From Ignavibacteria bacterium (GTDB lineage Bacteria > Bacteroidota > Ignavibacteria > Tepidaquicellales > Tepidaquicellaceae), in NCBI GenBank assembly GCA_016704345.1, contig JADJAH010000037.1, positions 62,001 through 126,000 of the forward strand: 64,000 nt of DNA, read 5' to 3'. The position numbers were made by a program, and so were the translations under genes. This document shows, one piece after another, positions 18,811 through 27,710 of this stretch (positions are counted from its first letter, which is position 1; each line of letters opens with the position of its first letter). The notes under the pieces are model-generated. The model was not told the origin of the DNA and ran no database searches. It saw only the letters and a list, made by a program, of their open reading frames with translations.

Positions 18811-18848
18811 AAAAAAAGTGCGGATCAATTTCAATCCGCACTTTTTAA
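18811..18848. terminator. Bidirectional terminator
   Basis: AAAAAGTGCGGAT, loop CAATTTCA, ATCCGCACTTTTT: a perfect stem flanked by A's on one side and T's on the other, between two convergent genes ending at 18775 (+) and 18881 (-). It can stop transcription from both. Confidence 0.85.
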
Positions 18849-18880
18849 TTTTTTACATTCAAATGCTTAACAGCATGTTA

Positions 18881-19499
18881 TCACTTTGCTTGTTTCAAGC
18901 CTGATAGTTTTTCCTTTACATTTTCTCTTAAGTTGCCAATACCCTCTTTGATATCATGGAGTTTGAAAGACAGAATTATCAACGCAATTCCGGTCATCAG
19001 CAGAGTCATTCCCGCAAGATTCACAATCACAGAAGCTCCGAAAAATGGATTCAGTATCATCATCATTGCAACTATTGCGACAAGCAAACCCAGAACAAGC
19101 ATCATCACCCAGCTTCCTGAATTATTAGATTTCATATCAAAAGAAATGCCGATCAACATGCTACCCTTCATTAATGTCCAGAATCCAATATAGAATGGTA
19201 ATATTACCATTGTGATTCCGGGATTAGATACCAGTGAAATTCCAATAAATGTTCCGATAATTCCAATTGCAAAGGTGCCATCCCCAACCCTTGATATTAT
19301 CCTTGTTTGTAATGGAGGTGATTATAGTTCCTATGCCGTCAAACAGCATCAGCATTGAAAATACTAAAGCCAGTGATACAAAGCTTGCCAAGGGTGTCAT
19401 GAATACATAGATTGATCCCAATACAAGTAAGATTCCAATTACCAAATAGAGCCACCAATTTTTAATGCTTCCTGCTGCTCTCTGTACAATTGTCGCCAT
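18881..19499 (-). CDS. HdeD/DUF308-family membrane protein (frameshifted)
   Basis: Small membrane protein with about six hydrophobic segments, of the HdeD (DUF308) family linked to acid and membrane stress in enterobacteria. Two frames each hold half: 19499 to about 19275 (MATIVQRAAGSIKNWWLYLV to NIKGWGWH) and about 19275 to 18881 (FAIGIIGTFIGISLVSNPG, then the HdeD-like GFWTLMKGSMLIG). They join by a one-base loss or two-base gain near 19271-19280, giving about 205 residues, the normal family size. The C-terminal tail is charged. The ATG at 19210 is internal and not a real start. Co-directional with the outer-membrane gene 13 bases upstream. Confidence 0.8.
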
Positions 19500-19512
19500 G
19501 ATTTTTTGAGTT

Positions 19513-20490
19513 TTATTTTATATATATGTTATCGTTAATATGTGAAAGAATTCGTTTATGCAAACTGCCGAAAGTTGCCAAGACATTTGCGAAAGATATT
19601 TTGTAATCAAGATTGAACAAGAATTTTCTGCCAAGTCCGTCAGGGCGTGAATCCCCTTGTAACAAGTGGCGCTGCAGCTCCAATACAACGGTATTGCGCT
19701 GATTGATCACGTATTGAATCAATATGTTTGCATTCAGCGTAAGCCCTTCTGAGCCGTCGATTACCTGAACTGCTCCGCTGCTGTCCGTGAACTCATCGTT
19801 ACCCAAATGGAAAATCGGCAAAACACCGGGAGTAATGATCCAGTTCTTAGAAGCCTTGATGTCGTAAGCGGCTCTAAGTAAAAGGTCGGGCTTCCTTTCA
19901 AATTTATTGGTTGACTGATACGCACCAAATGGGGCGCCCTGTGGAAAACTTGTTGACAAGTAAGTATTGCTGTTTTGACTTAACGGTTGCTGATATCCCA
20001 GATCAACTTTGAAATCATTTATCCTGTAACCAATCCCCAGTATAAGATCAAATGTGCCAAGGCTTGTTTGGAAACCCATTGGCAACCCAACATTAATGCT
20101 GTCGAATTTTTCATCAGCACTGTTAAGCGGGATTTTTACTCCTGCAACAAAGTTCAAATTATTTTCCGTAGTATAATTTCCGCTAAAAAAAATGTCAGAT
20201 GCTCCACTGTTAGAAAGTGATGGGGTTGATTCTGAGATGTATGTAATCTTTGCCCCAAGGCTGAAATTCTTGCCGAACTTTCTGTCATATTCAAGGAAAG
20301 TTGACCAGATATTTATTTCATTGTCTCCTTTGCCGTTATTAATTCCAACTCTGACATTATTTTCAAGCAGAGTACCTGTATTATCAGCGTTTAGTCCATG
20401 AACTGTACAAAACCCGGCATCACTACATCCCTGAGCCAGTAAATCTGAATTGAGCGAAAGGAGAATTGCTAACAACAGTGCTATCTTCAA
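19513..20490 (-). CDS. Putative outer-membrane beta-barrel protein
   Basis: 325 residues with a signal peptide (MKIALLLAILLSLNSDLLAQ) and a mature start with two Cys in GCSDAGFC. The rest is alternating polar/hydrophobic strands ending in aromatics (NINIWSTFLEYDRKF-like, GVKIPLNSAD, LGYQQPL, LQRHLLQGD), typical of a 10-14-strand outer-membrane barrel. It resembles the barrel proteins grouped with phenol-degradation meta-pathway or generic transporter annotations. I do not know its substrate. It is 357 bases downstream of a TonB-dependent receptor and directly before the HdeD-like gene. The C-terminus is Ile/Tyr/Lys-rich rather than ending in Phe. Confidence 0.65.
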   Translation of the reverse strand: MKIALLLAILLSLNSDLLAQGCSDAGFCTVHGLNADNTGTLLENNVRVGINNGKGDNEINIWSTFLEYDRKFGKNFSLGAKITYISESTPSLSNSGASDIFFSGNYTTENNLNFVAGVKIPLNSADEKFDSINVGLPMGFQTSLGTFDLILGIGYRINDFKVDLGYQQPLSQNSNTYLSTSFPQGAPFGAYQSTNKFERKPDLLLRAAYDIKASKNWIITPGVLPIFHLGNDEFTDSSGAVQVIDGSEGLTLNANILIQYVINQRNTVVLELQRHLLQGDSRPDGLGRKFLFNLDYKISFANVLATFGSLHKRILSHINDNIYIK

Positions 20491-20847
20491 TTTTAAGTAT
20501 TTAGTTTTGAGAAGAATTGGTTATAAATTCATTTCAAAATAGAATTATTGAAAGAGTATATCAAAGTGATAATTACTGACAAAAAGAAGAGCTGTGTTGA
20601 AATGGAAAGTTCCGGTTTTGGGCCGGAACTTAATGAAGCGGAGAAAAAATAGAAGCTTTAGTTCGTGGATATTTGCAGCAAATCGAAAGAATAAAGCTAT
20701 CCTAGCTTCGATACAAATTTAAGCAAACATCGCCAAAAGCTTAATAGAGGTATATACACATTCCATCTAAGTGTATATACTCATATGACACTCAGTTTTA
20801 CGCACGAGAGAATCACAGGAAATGTAAATTTGAAACAGAAAGCTTTA
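20491..20847. other. Intergenic region with an inverted repeat
   Basis: 357 bases with no credible open frame. It lies downstream of the TonB-dependent receptor and upstream of the outer-membrane protein gene (start 20490). The only structure I see is the GTATATACAC inverted repeat, listed separately. The rest is AT-rich with no obvious promoter or small-RNA shape. Confidence 0.6.
20750..20780. promoter_or_regulatory. Inverted repeat GTATATACAC-N11-GTGTATATAC
   Basis: A perfect ten-base inverted repeat (20750-20759 and 20771-20780) with an 11-base spacer and nearly matching flanks (GAG/CTC). The AT-rich arms and half-site spacing of two helical turns fit a dimeric regulator operator better than a terminator. 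It lies 260-290 bases before the outer-membrane protein gene. The regulator is unknown. Confidence 0.4.
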
Positions 20848-23217
20848 CTAGAATTCGAGGGTGATACCGGTTGTGTAGTTTCTGTTGGGAGCCTGAATCC
20901 TCTCAAGTTCCTGATAAGATGAGTTCAGTATATTATTTGCAGCGACAAATGCAATTACTTTTCCAAAGCTTTTACTGAGTTTTGCGTTGAGAAGAAAATA
21001 TGCTTCAGGTTCTTCAAGATTATAAAACAAGACTTCATCAATTGCACTCAGGTATCTTCCGTTCACATTCATATCAAAACCTTCGTAACCAATATTTGTA
21101 GTGAAATTGAAATTGTGTGAAGGCTTGTAAGGGAGATAATCATTTTTTCTCCCGGAAGACAAGTCTCTTGCATTCAGATATGTGTATCCGATATTGAAAT
21201 AATAAGAAAGATCCTTCCCAAAAGCCTTCATCGTAGAATTGTAATCAATGTATGCTTCAAATCCCTTAATCTGTGCTTTGGCAACATTTTGAACCTGGAA
21301 TGGTCCGTACAAACTGGTACCAATATTTACATATTGAATAAGATCATTGTAATAATTGTAGAAGAAAGACATGTCAAAAGTAAATCTGTTTTGATATTGC
21401 TTTCTGAATCCAATCTCGGCAGAGATCATGTCTTCCGGTCTGAGATTTTCATTATAGATAAAGTCGATTCCGCCGAAAAGCTCCTTCTTAAAATACAGTT
21501 CCGCTATGGAGGGAGCTCTGAAAGCCCTTCCTGCAAGCACTCTGAAAGCCGTATTGTCCATGAAGCTATTGTTATACTCGGGAGTATAAACAAGTGAAAC
21601 TTTTGGACTTACCTGAAATGATTCGATGCCGGAGATGACTTTATTATAATCAGCTCTTGCTCCTATAGTTGATACCAGTATCGCGTTCCCATTCTTGTCC
21701 TTCATCATTTTAAACTGATCCTGAGCAAATATTCCGAAGTTGTTCATTTGCTGGTTGCCATAGAGAATTGACTCCGGATCCGACTTCACAATATTCATCT
21801 GGAAATCAATCCCTGCTATGAAATAGTTTGATTCTCCAAATTGATAATCAACCTGTGAAATATTTCCAAGGTTATATGAATCGATAAAAGTATTGAGTTC
21901 TTTCCCCGGTTCAGCATATTGAACTGATACGGGGTTAAGCGGATTGTAAATGGAATTGCTGTTCAGATAATAATAATAGAATCTCGTAGTGTATTTAGAT
22001 TTCGCATTTGGAATTGCCCGGTACGAGAGATCATAGCTTTGAGTTTTCTTTTTTATAAGATCACCAATATAATAATCAGCAACCTCATAAGGCTCGGCTA
22101 CTTGCCCCGGATCCTTCTTCCAGTAATGAGGAAAATCGCTTTGCGAATCCGTGTACTGTAATGTGACTTCAAGATCTCTGTTGCTTAAGAGATCATAAGT
22201 AAATTTTCCGATGAGTCCGTAAAAGTCGTATTTTTGTTGTTCCGAATGACCGTCATTATTCAGATAGTTAAAATTCAACAAATAAGAAAATTTCTTATGT
22301 GTATTGCTGTGAATGATGTCAGCACCGGAAAAAGACTGAAGCTCATTTGTAAAGCTTAGACTGTCACTCAACTTCTCATAAAATCCATACTTAAGATTTA
22401 TTCCCGTAAATGCTTTGTAAGTCGGTTTCTTTGTAATCACATTCACGACTCCACCTATTGCGCTCGATCCGTATAGCGAAGAGAAGCCGCCCTTGACGAC
22501 TTCTGTCCGCTCAATGATTGACACAGGAATGAGCGACCACAATGCTCCTTTGGAATCTCCCGTCAGAGACGGCCTACCGTCGAGCAGTAGCAGGACTCTG
22601 TTTCCTATTCCTCCGCCTGCCACATCCGATGAACCTCTTATGGAAAGTGAGCTCACATTGATGCCGCTTGTTCTGTTTACAGTAACTCCCTGAACTTCTT
22701 CCAAAATATTGTCGAAAGTCAGTATATTCTTCTTCCTGATATCTTCCGAACTTGCAATTGAAATTGAAGAAGGAGTCTGCTGAAGCGTGATTTCCGTTTT
22801 CGTCGAAGTAACATTTATCTTCTGAATTTCAATGCCGGAAACTTCCATGAAAATATCGAGTTCTTTTGAATTCGACTGTTGAATATAGATCTTGTTCGTA
22901 TATTCTTTATATCCAACGAGTGTTGCTCGTATTTCATAAATGCCTTCATCAAGTCTCGGAAAAATGTATGCCCCTGAAATGTCTGAAGTTGTCTGCACAA
23001 ACTCCTTTGAATTCTCTTTGAAAACCTTAATGGTTACAAAAGAAAGTATTGTGTTATTCTCCCTGTCAATTACCTTTCCCGAAAGCGCTCCGTAGTTTTC
23101 CGAAGCATTTAAATTGCTGCTAAGGAAACAGCTGATTAACAATAATAGCAGAACCCGCAATGAGCGGATTCTGCCATTGTAAAAGAAACTCTTGTTTGCT
23201 TTGGGGGAAAAGGACAT
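20848..23217 (-). CDS. TonB-dependent receptor
   Basis: 789-residue outer-membrane receptor that imports a scarce ligand using TonB energy. After the signal sequence comes a carboxypeptidase-regulatory-like domain (about 45-130: GKVIDRENNTIL, ending EIRATLVGYKEY). The plug domain follows (about 140-260: TFDNILEEVQGVTVNR, SIRGSSDV, GGFSSLYGSSAIGGVVNVITKKP), then a 22-strand barrel ending FTTGITLEF-like with a terminal Phe. It is four bases downstream of a lipoprotein gene, as in SusC/SusD-like or siderophore-type pairs, but that lipoprotein is not SusD-like. No Fur-like box was seen. The ligand (metal complex, vitamin or oligosaccharide) is unresolved. Confidence 0.92.
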   Translation of the reverse strand: MSFSPKANKSFFYNGRIRSLRVLLLLLISCFLSSNLNASENYGALSGKVIDRENNTILSFVTIKVFKENSKEFVQTTSDISGAYIFPRLDEGIYEIRATLVGYKEYTNKIYIQQSNSKELDIFMEVSGIEIQKINVTSTKTEITLQQTPSSISIASSEDIRKKNILTFDNILEEVQGVTVNRTSGINVSSLSIRGSSDVAGGGIGNRVLLLLDGRPSLTGDSKGALWSLIPVSIIERTEVVKGGFSSLYGSSAIGGVVNVITKKPTYKAFTGINLKYGFYEKLSDSLSFTNELQSFSGADIIHSNTHKKFSYLLNFNYLNNDGHSEQQKYDFYGLIGKFTYDLLSNRDLEVTLQYTDSQSDFPHYWKKDPGQVAEPYEVADYYIGDLIKKKTQSYDLSYRAIPNAKSKYTTRFYYYYLNSNSIYNPLNPVSVQYAEPGKELNTFIDSYNLGNISQVDYQFGESNYFIAGIDFQMNIVKSDPESILYGNQQMNNFGIFAQDQFKMMKDKNGNAILVSTIGARADYNKVISGIESFQVSPKVSLVYTPEYNNSFMDNTAFRVLAGRAFRAPSIAELYFKKELFGGIDFIYNENLRPEDMISAEIGFRKQYQNRFTFDMSFFYNYYNDLIQYVNIGTSLYGPFQVQNVAKAQIKGFEAYIDYNSTMKAFGKDLSYYFNIGYTYLNARDLSSGRKNDYLPYKPSHNFNFTTNIGYEGFDMNVNGRYLSAIDEVLFYNLEEPEAYFLLNAKLSKSFGKVIAFVAANNILNSSYQELERIQAPNRNYTTGITLEF

Positions 23218-23221
23218 CAGA

Positions 23222-23722
23222 TCAATAAACCTTCTTTGTAGTATCTGCCCATGAAAGCATGTTTATATTTTCAATGCCTTCATTGTTTGCGCCAATAGTA
23301 GCTTTCTTTGGTGGATTCAGAAAACATGTAGAACCGGTGGCAAATCTTGCAGTGTCACATCCATAAACAGACATGATCGGACTTTGTCCGCCAGTGATTT
23401 TTCTGTACCCAACCGAAACGACATAATCACCCGGATTCAAATCAACAAGCTTGTAGTTATAGCTCAAAGTTGATGAGGTAACATTGATTGTGTCATAAGA
23501 TGCGGGACCGCCTGTTGGAGGCCATCCTGATGCAGGGTAAGCGGAAATCAAATATACACCGCCTGGTACGTAATTTGCGTCAACGAAAGTAACCGTTCCA
23601 TATACTGTTTTAGGATCGGGTCCGATTTGTACGACAATTTCATCATCAGAACAACTGTATACTGAAAAAATTAGCAAAGAAATTACAAAAAGCTGCAACA
23701 AAGTTGCGCATGTTCTTTTCAA
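23222..23722 (-). CDS. Lipoprotein paired with the TonB-dependent receptor
   Basis: 166 residues. A lipoprotein signal ends in VYSC (Cys24). The mature part is a beta-sandwich-like domain (KTVYGTVTFVDANYVPGG and DLNPGDYVVSVGYRK) resembling transthyretin/carboxypeptidase-regulatory folds. Later Cys residues near 125 and 137 (YGCDTARF and STCFL) could bind a ligand or form a disulfide. It precedes the receptor by four bases on the same transcript, so a surface capture or assembly partner is the simplest reading. I do not recognise a named family. Confidence 0.7.
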   Translation of the reverse strand: MKRTCATLLQLFVISLLIFSVYSCSDDEIVVQIGPDPKTVYGTVTFVDANYVPGGVYLISAYPASGWPPTGGPASYDTINVTSSTLSYNYKLVDLNPGDYVVSVGYRKITGGQSPIMSVYGCDTARFATGSTCFLNPPKKATIGANNEGIENINMLSWADTTKKVY

Positions 23723-23822
23723 AACTCTCTCCTTAGATTATTTTATTTAGTGAACTTGGCTTAGATGCCATAATTGATTGAGTACAAATATAATTCTTAT
23801 GCCACAAAATTTTTATGCAATT

Positions 23823-25004
23823 TTAAATCACCTTCAGCAAATATCCTTTGAGATAAGATGTTTCCGGCATTTGGGGAAGAACCGGGTGGTCAAATGAACA
23901 TGTCTTCTTTTCAAGCATCTGTACTATTTTGCCGGCTTTGCCTGCGGCGTTTGCAAGCATTTCTTCAAAATGTGCTTCAGATATGTGATGAGAACAGGAA
24001 AATGTGAACAAAAGCGAATCAGGTTTCAACAATCTCATACATTTGTAGTTCAGATCAAAGTAAGCATTTAATGCAGGTCTTATACTTTTCTTGCTTTTGG
24101 TAAATGAGGGCGGATCGAGAATAATCAAGTCGTATCTTTTTTTGGTCTGAAATAAGTTGTTTACATGAACAAAACAATCTTCGCAAAAGGTTTCCGGAGG
24201 TGAGAAATCATTGAGTTCAAAATTTCGGATTACTTTCTCTATACTGGTTTCGGAAGAATCCACAGCGGTTATTTTTCCCGCCTTTCCAAGTGCTGCGTTC
24301 AAGGCAAAGCCTCCTTCATTACAAAACAGGTCCAGCACTTCATCCCCTTCTCTGAGATATTTTCTGATCAGCAATCTGTTCTCGCATTGATCAAGATAGA
24401 ATCCGGACTTCTGACCCTTAAGCAAGTCTATGCAATACTTGATGCCATCAATCTCGCACTCGAATTCAGTCCCTTCATAACCGTCCGTTGAATAGATCAC
24501 GCCTTCCCTTTGTTCAATTCCTTCAAGCTCGCGCATCGAGTTCATATTCTTCTCAACAATCAGCTTCGCCTTGAAATTGTCTGCCAACACATTCTTAATC
24601 ATCTCAATGATCATGTCCATTCCTGCTGAAAAGATTTGAACAGCATATCTGTCTTCGTACTTGTCAATAATCAAACCAGGCAGCATGTCGGCTTCTCCGT
24701 TGACAAGTCTGTAAACATTATCGTTTGGCTTAACGCGTTTCCTTAAGGCATTAGCCCTGCTTAGCCGTTTAAAAAGAAACTTCTCGTCAATTTCTTCTTC
24801 CTTCGAAGTTAGATGCCTGTATGCAATCAGAGAATGCTTGTTGTAAAAGCCTTTGCCGAGAAAGTTTCCGCGGCTGTCAAACAAACTGCTAATGCATACG
24901 TCACTTTCCAAATCCTCTATCTTGTCAATTTCATTACTAAACACCCAACTGTGTCCTCCAAACAGTCGCCTTTCTTCATTCTTCTTTAGTATTATCCTTG
25001 TCAT
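23823..25004 (-). CDS. Class I SAM-dependent rRNA methyltransferase (RlmI-like)
   Basis: 393 residues of the YccW/RlmI family, which methylates C5 of a cytosine in 23S rRNA. There is an N-terminal PUA domain (about 1-75: ILKKNEERRLFGGHSWVFSNEI), a central EEHAD-like region (about 100-170), then the methyltransferase fold with SAM motif VLDLFCNEGGFALNAAL (about 215-230). The catalytic loop LIILDPPSFTKSKKS is near 290-304 and FSCSHH is near 330. No sign of damage. It lies eight bases downstream of the GT9 gene, in one transcriptional unit with GT9 and bshC. Confidence 0.9.
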   Translation of the reverse strand: MTRIILKKNEERRLFGGHSWVFSNEIDKIEDLESDVCISSLFDSRGNFLGKGFYNKHSLIAYRHLTSKEEEIDEKFLFKRLSRANALRKRVKPNDNVYRLVNGEADMLPGLIIDKYEDRYAVQIFSAGMDMIIEMIKNVLADNFKAKLIVEKNMNSMRELEGIEQREGVIYSTDGYEGTEFECEIDGIKYCIDLLKGQKSGFYLDQCENRLLIRKYLREGDEVLDLFCNEGGFALNAALGKAGKITAVDSSETSIEKVIRNFELNDFSPPETFCEDCFVHVNNLFQTKKRYDLIILDPPSFTKSKKSIRPALNAYFDLNYKCMRLLKPDSLLFTFSCSHHISEAHFEEMLANAAGKAGKIVQMLEKKTCSFDHPVLPQMPETSYLKGYLLKVI

Positions 25005-25011
25005 TTATTTC

Positions 25012-25984
25012 TTAGTTTAATTCCAGATCTTCTTTTTTCAATGTAGTCTTTTCCATACATGCAAACGAAATTACCGGACACTCGGACAAACCTATGTGCG
25101 TACATGGTCTGCAAGCTAGTCCGTACTGCTCAAATACTTTTGTAGTCTTCAACTGCGGATAGCATCCGAATTCTTTGACTGTACTTCCAAATATTGCCAC
25201 AACTTTCTTGTTAAGCGCTTCTGCAAGATGCATGATCGCGCTGTCGTTACTTATTACCAATTCAGATCTCTTTATTACATGAACAAGTTCCTTCAATTCA
25301 AGTCGTCCGCAATAATTTATAACCCCGCTGCATTCACTTTCGATTTTCGAACAAATATTCTTGTCCATCTCACTATCCGAACCAACCAGTACAACTTTTG
25401 TCTCGATCAGCGATTTGATTAATGGGATAAACTTGTTCACAGGATATGTTTTTGTAAAATGCTTTGAACTTGGGGCAATTACAATGTACCTTTTCTCAGG
25501 TACACTGATTTCCTTGAACATCAACTGGGATGTTTCAAAGTTCATGTCTTCTTCTCCGAGCAATTCCCGAGCAATAAGTAAATACTTTTTGTAAACAGGT
25601 ATGATATCACTGTACAGATTAATCTTCCGTTAACAAGAAGAAATTTTTGAAATGATCTTTCTTAATTCTCATTAATTTATGAGAGTTATATGAACTGACA
25701 TAAATACTTTTCAGGTTGTTATGGATGTCAACAATAAAATCATAATTTCTCTCTGCAATCACTTTCCTCAAGTCCTTCACTCCTGACTTTAACTGGAGAA
25801 TTTCATTCGTCATATCACAGAGATTCACCGCCTCGGCAAATTCAGGCTTTGTTGCAAAATCAATCGTTGCTTCAGGAAACTTTCTTCGCAGCTTTTTTAG
25901 CAATGTGAAAGACAGAATTATATCCCCGAATGATGAGAATCTGATCACGAGTATTTTCTTAGGAACTGGTGTGACTGATTTCAT
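25012..25984 (-). CDS. GT9/heptosyltransferase-like glycosyltransferase (frameshifted)
   Basis: Sugar transfer enzyme of the heptosyltransferase (GT9) family, probably acting on lipopolysaccharide core. The N-terminal half (25984-25619) has KKILVIRFSSFGDIILSFTLLK, the family opener. The C-terminal half (about 25618-25012) has the nucleotide-sugar site YIVIAPSSKHFTKTYPV, LVISNDSAIMHLAEALNKK and VAIFGST. The first half stops at TAA right after LLTED. The reading NLYSDIIPVYKKYLLIAREL continues in the next frame, so a one-base loss or two-base gain at about 25617-25621 joins them into about 323 residues, a normal size. The start overlaps bshC by ATGA (25981-25984). The sugar and acceptor are not known. 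Confidence 0.85.
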
Positions 25985-27636
25985 TCCCGTCTGGGAGAAG
26001 GGTCAATTGTCTGATGCATAAATGTATCAATAGAAATCTCTGACAGCAGGATCTCTATAAGATTACTTCCATACTTATTATAGAACATGGTGATGTTGAG
26101 GAGTCTTTCCTGCGGCATGTTGCCGGGGTAAACATTAAGCAGGACTTTGCTTAGCTGTCCCGTAATGACTTCATTCTGCTTTGCCTGAGCTGTTATAAAT
26201 TTCTCGCGGGCAACATCAAGTGACTCTACAAACTGGGAACAGCGTTTTGAAAATGCAGAAGATTGATTTGTATCGATCAGAGAAAGTTCTTTATCATAAG
26301 TGTAAAAGATTGCATTGAGTTCATCCTTCATCTTTGAGAACATTTCCTCAGGATTCTTATCCGAGGATTTCTTCACTATCGATCTCATCAATTCTCTTTC
26401 ATCAAACATTTCCGTGAATTGAATAGAGTTCTTTTCCATGAAAGATTTTGTTCTGCTGTCAAGAATAGTCACGGAAGTTCTCGGATAAACAACCGGCATG
26501 TTCATGTCGAATACTTTGTAGGCTTCCCGCAATTGCGCGAAATATGAAATCTCCGAAGGTCCCCCGATATAAGCAACTGTCGGCAAAAGATAATCCTGGC
26601 AAACCGGTCTCGTTATTACGTTCCAGCTGAAATTGTCGGTTGAAGTTTCGAGCTTTTCGAGAAGCTCTTCTCTCGAGAACCTTTGTCGTGAATTTTTAAG
26701 AGCATAACTTCCGCCCTCCCTTGGCTCTATCAGATGTCTGTTCCCTTCATGTATGTAAAACAAGTTGATTGGCTTTGGCTTCACCTGTGCAATGTGAGAC
26801 GATTCAAGATCTACAGTTGTGCTGATAACTTTCTCTGCCAGGGATGCTGAAGATTCCAAAGCTTTTTTGAATACGGGCTTAAGCAAATTCTTCAAAGCCG
26901 GATCGGAAGGATCTACAAGCACAATTCCCTTATCCCCCAGAACAAAATTAAGGAATTGTCCAAATGATTTTTTCATTGTGTTACCTGTCTTATAAGACTC
27001 TGCGATGGCTTCAAACAATGCTGCAGAGAAATCTGTCTTGCCAAGACACTCTGAGAGTTCATTCACAAGTTTGTCAATTTCTCCATCAAACTGCAAGCTA
27101 CCTGCAGGCTTCAGGTATTTTTCTTCTTCGATGCCCCTTTCAAAGTACGTAAGCTTTTTCAGCTCATTTTCCTTTGTGACAACAGAAATATTGTTGATCT
27201 CCAGAAAATCATGATCATCAGCTTCCATCCAAAATACCGGTACAAAATTGTTATCAGGAAATTGTGATTTGAGTTTTTCGGAAAGTTGAATTGTATTCAG
27301 CGCCTTTATTACTGTGTACAAAGGACCCGAAAGAATTCCGAGTTGCTGGCCTGTAACAACTGCAAAAGTGCTGCTGTCATTAAGAGCTGCTATATTATCG
27401 ATCGCCTTTTGTCCCGATCCGAAGCTCTGATTCTGAAGGGATAAGATAGACGTAAGATCTTTTCGCAGAAACTTTCTCCCGTTCCTGTAAGATTCGGAAG
27501 TGAGTTCAATGCATTTCAGGAAATCTTCATGTGACTTAAAATCATATTCGAAGAATCTTTTGACGGAATTGAAATCGCTAATATAATCAAGAAACAATTC
27601 ATTGTAGCCGGGGAGCTGATTGAAAGGAATATTCAA
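25981..27636 (-). CDS. bshC: Bacillithiol synthase, cysteine-adding enzyme BshC
   Basis: 551 residues. BshC joins Cys to GlcN-malate in the last step of bacillithiol synthesis, giving the main low-molecular-weight thiol. Recognised by the N-terminal core with VVTGQQLGILSGPLYTVIKALNTI (about 92-115), PVFWMEADDHDFLEINN (about 140-156), PRTSVTILDSRTKSF (about 383-397) and the long C-terminal coiled-coil region. Length fits the family (about 530-545). BshA and BshB are not in the window. The stop overlaps the GT9 start by ATGA. Two thiol-dependent peroxidase-type genes lie elsewhere in the window, but not in this operon. Confidence 0.92.
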   Translation of the reverse strand: MNIPFNQLPGYNELFLDYISDFNSVKRFFEYDFKSHEDFLKCIELTSESYRNGRKFLRKDLTSILSLQNQSFGSGQKAIDNIAALNDSSTFAVVTGQQLGILSGPLYTVIKALNTIQLSEKLKSQFPDNNFVPVFWMEADDHDFLEINNISVVTKENELKKLTYFERGIEEEKYLKPAGSLQFDGEIDKLVNELSECLGKTDFSAALFEAIAESYKTGNTMKKSFGQFLNFVLGDKGIVLVDPSDPALKNLLKPVFKKALESSASLAEKVISTTVDLESSHIAQVKPKPINLFYIHEGNRHLIEPREGGSYALKNSRQRFSREELLEKLETSTDNFSWNVITRPVCQDYLLPTVAYIGGPSEISYFAQLREAYKVFDMNMPVVYPRTSVTILDSRTKSFMEKNSIQFTEMFDERELMRSIVKKSSDKNPEEMFSKMKDELNAIFYTYDKELSLIDTNQSSAFSKRCSQFVESLDVAREKFITAQAKQNEVITGQLSKVLLNVYPGNMPQERLLNITMFYNKYGSNLIEILLSEISIDTFMHQTIDPSPRRE

Positions 27637-27710
27637 ATTCTATTTTAGGAAAAAATTAGTCATTAATAACCAAGAGTAAATTTACTAATTTGAAGAAAAT
27701 TCTTCGCCAA

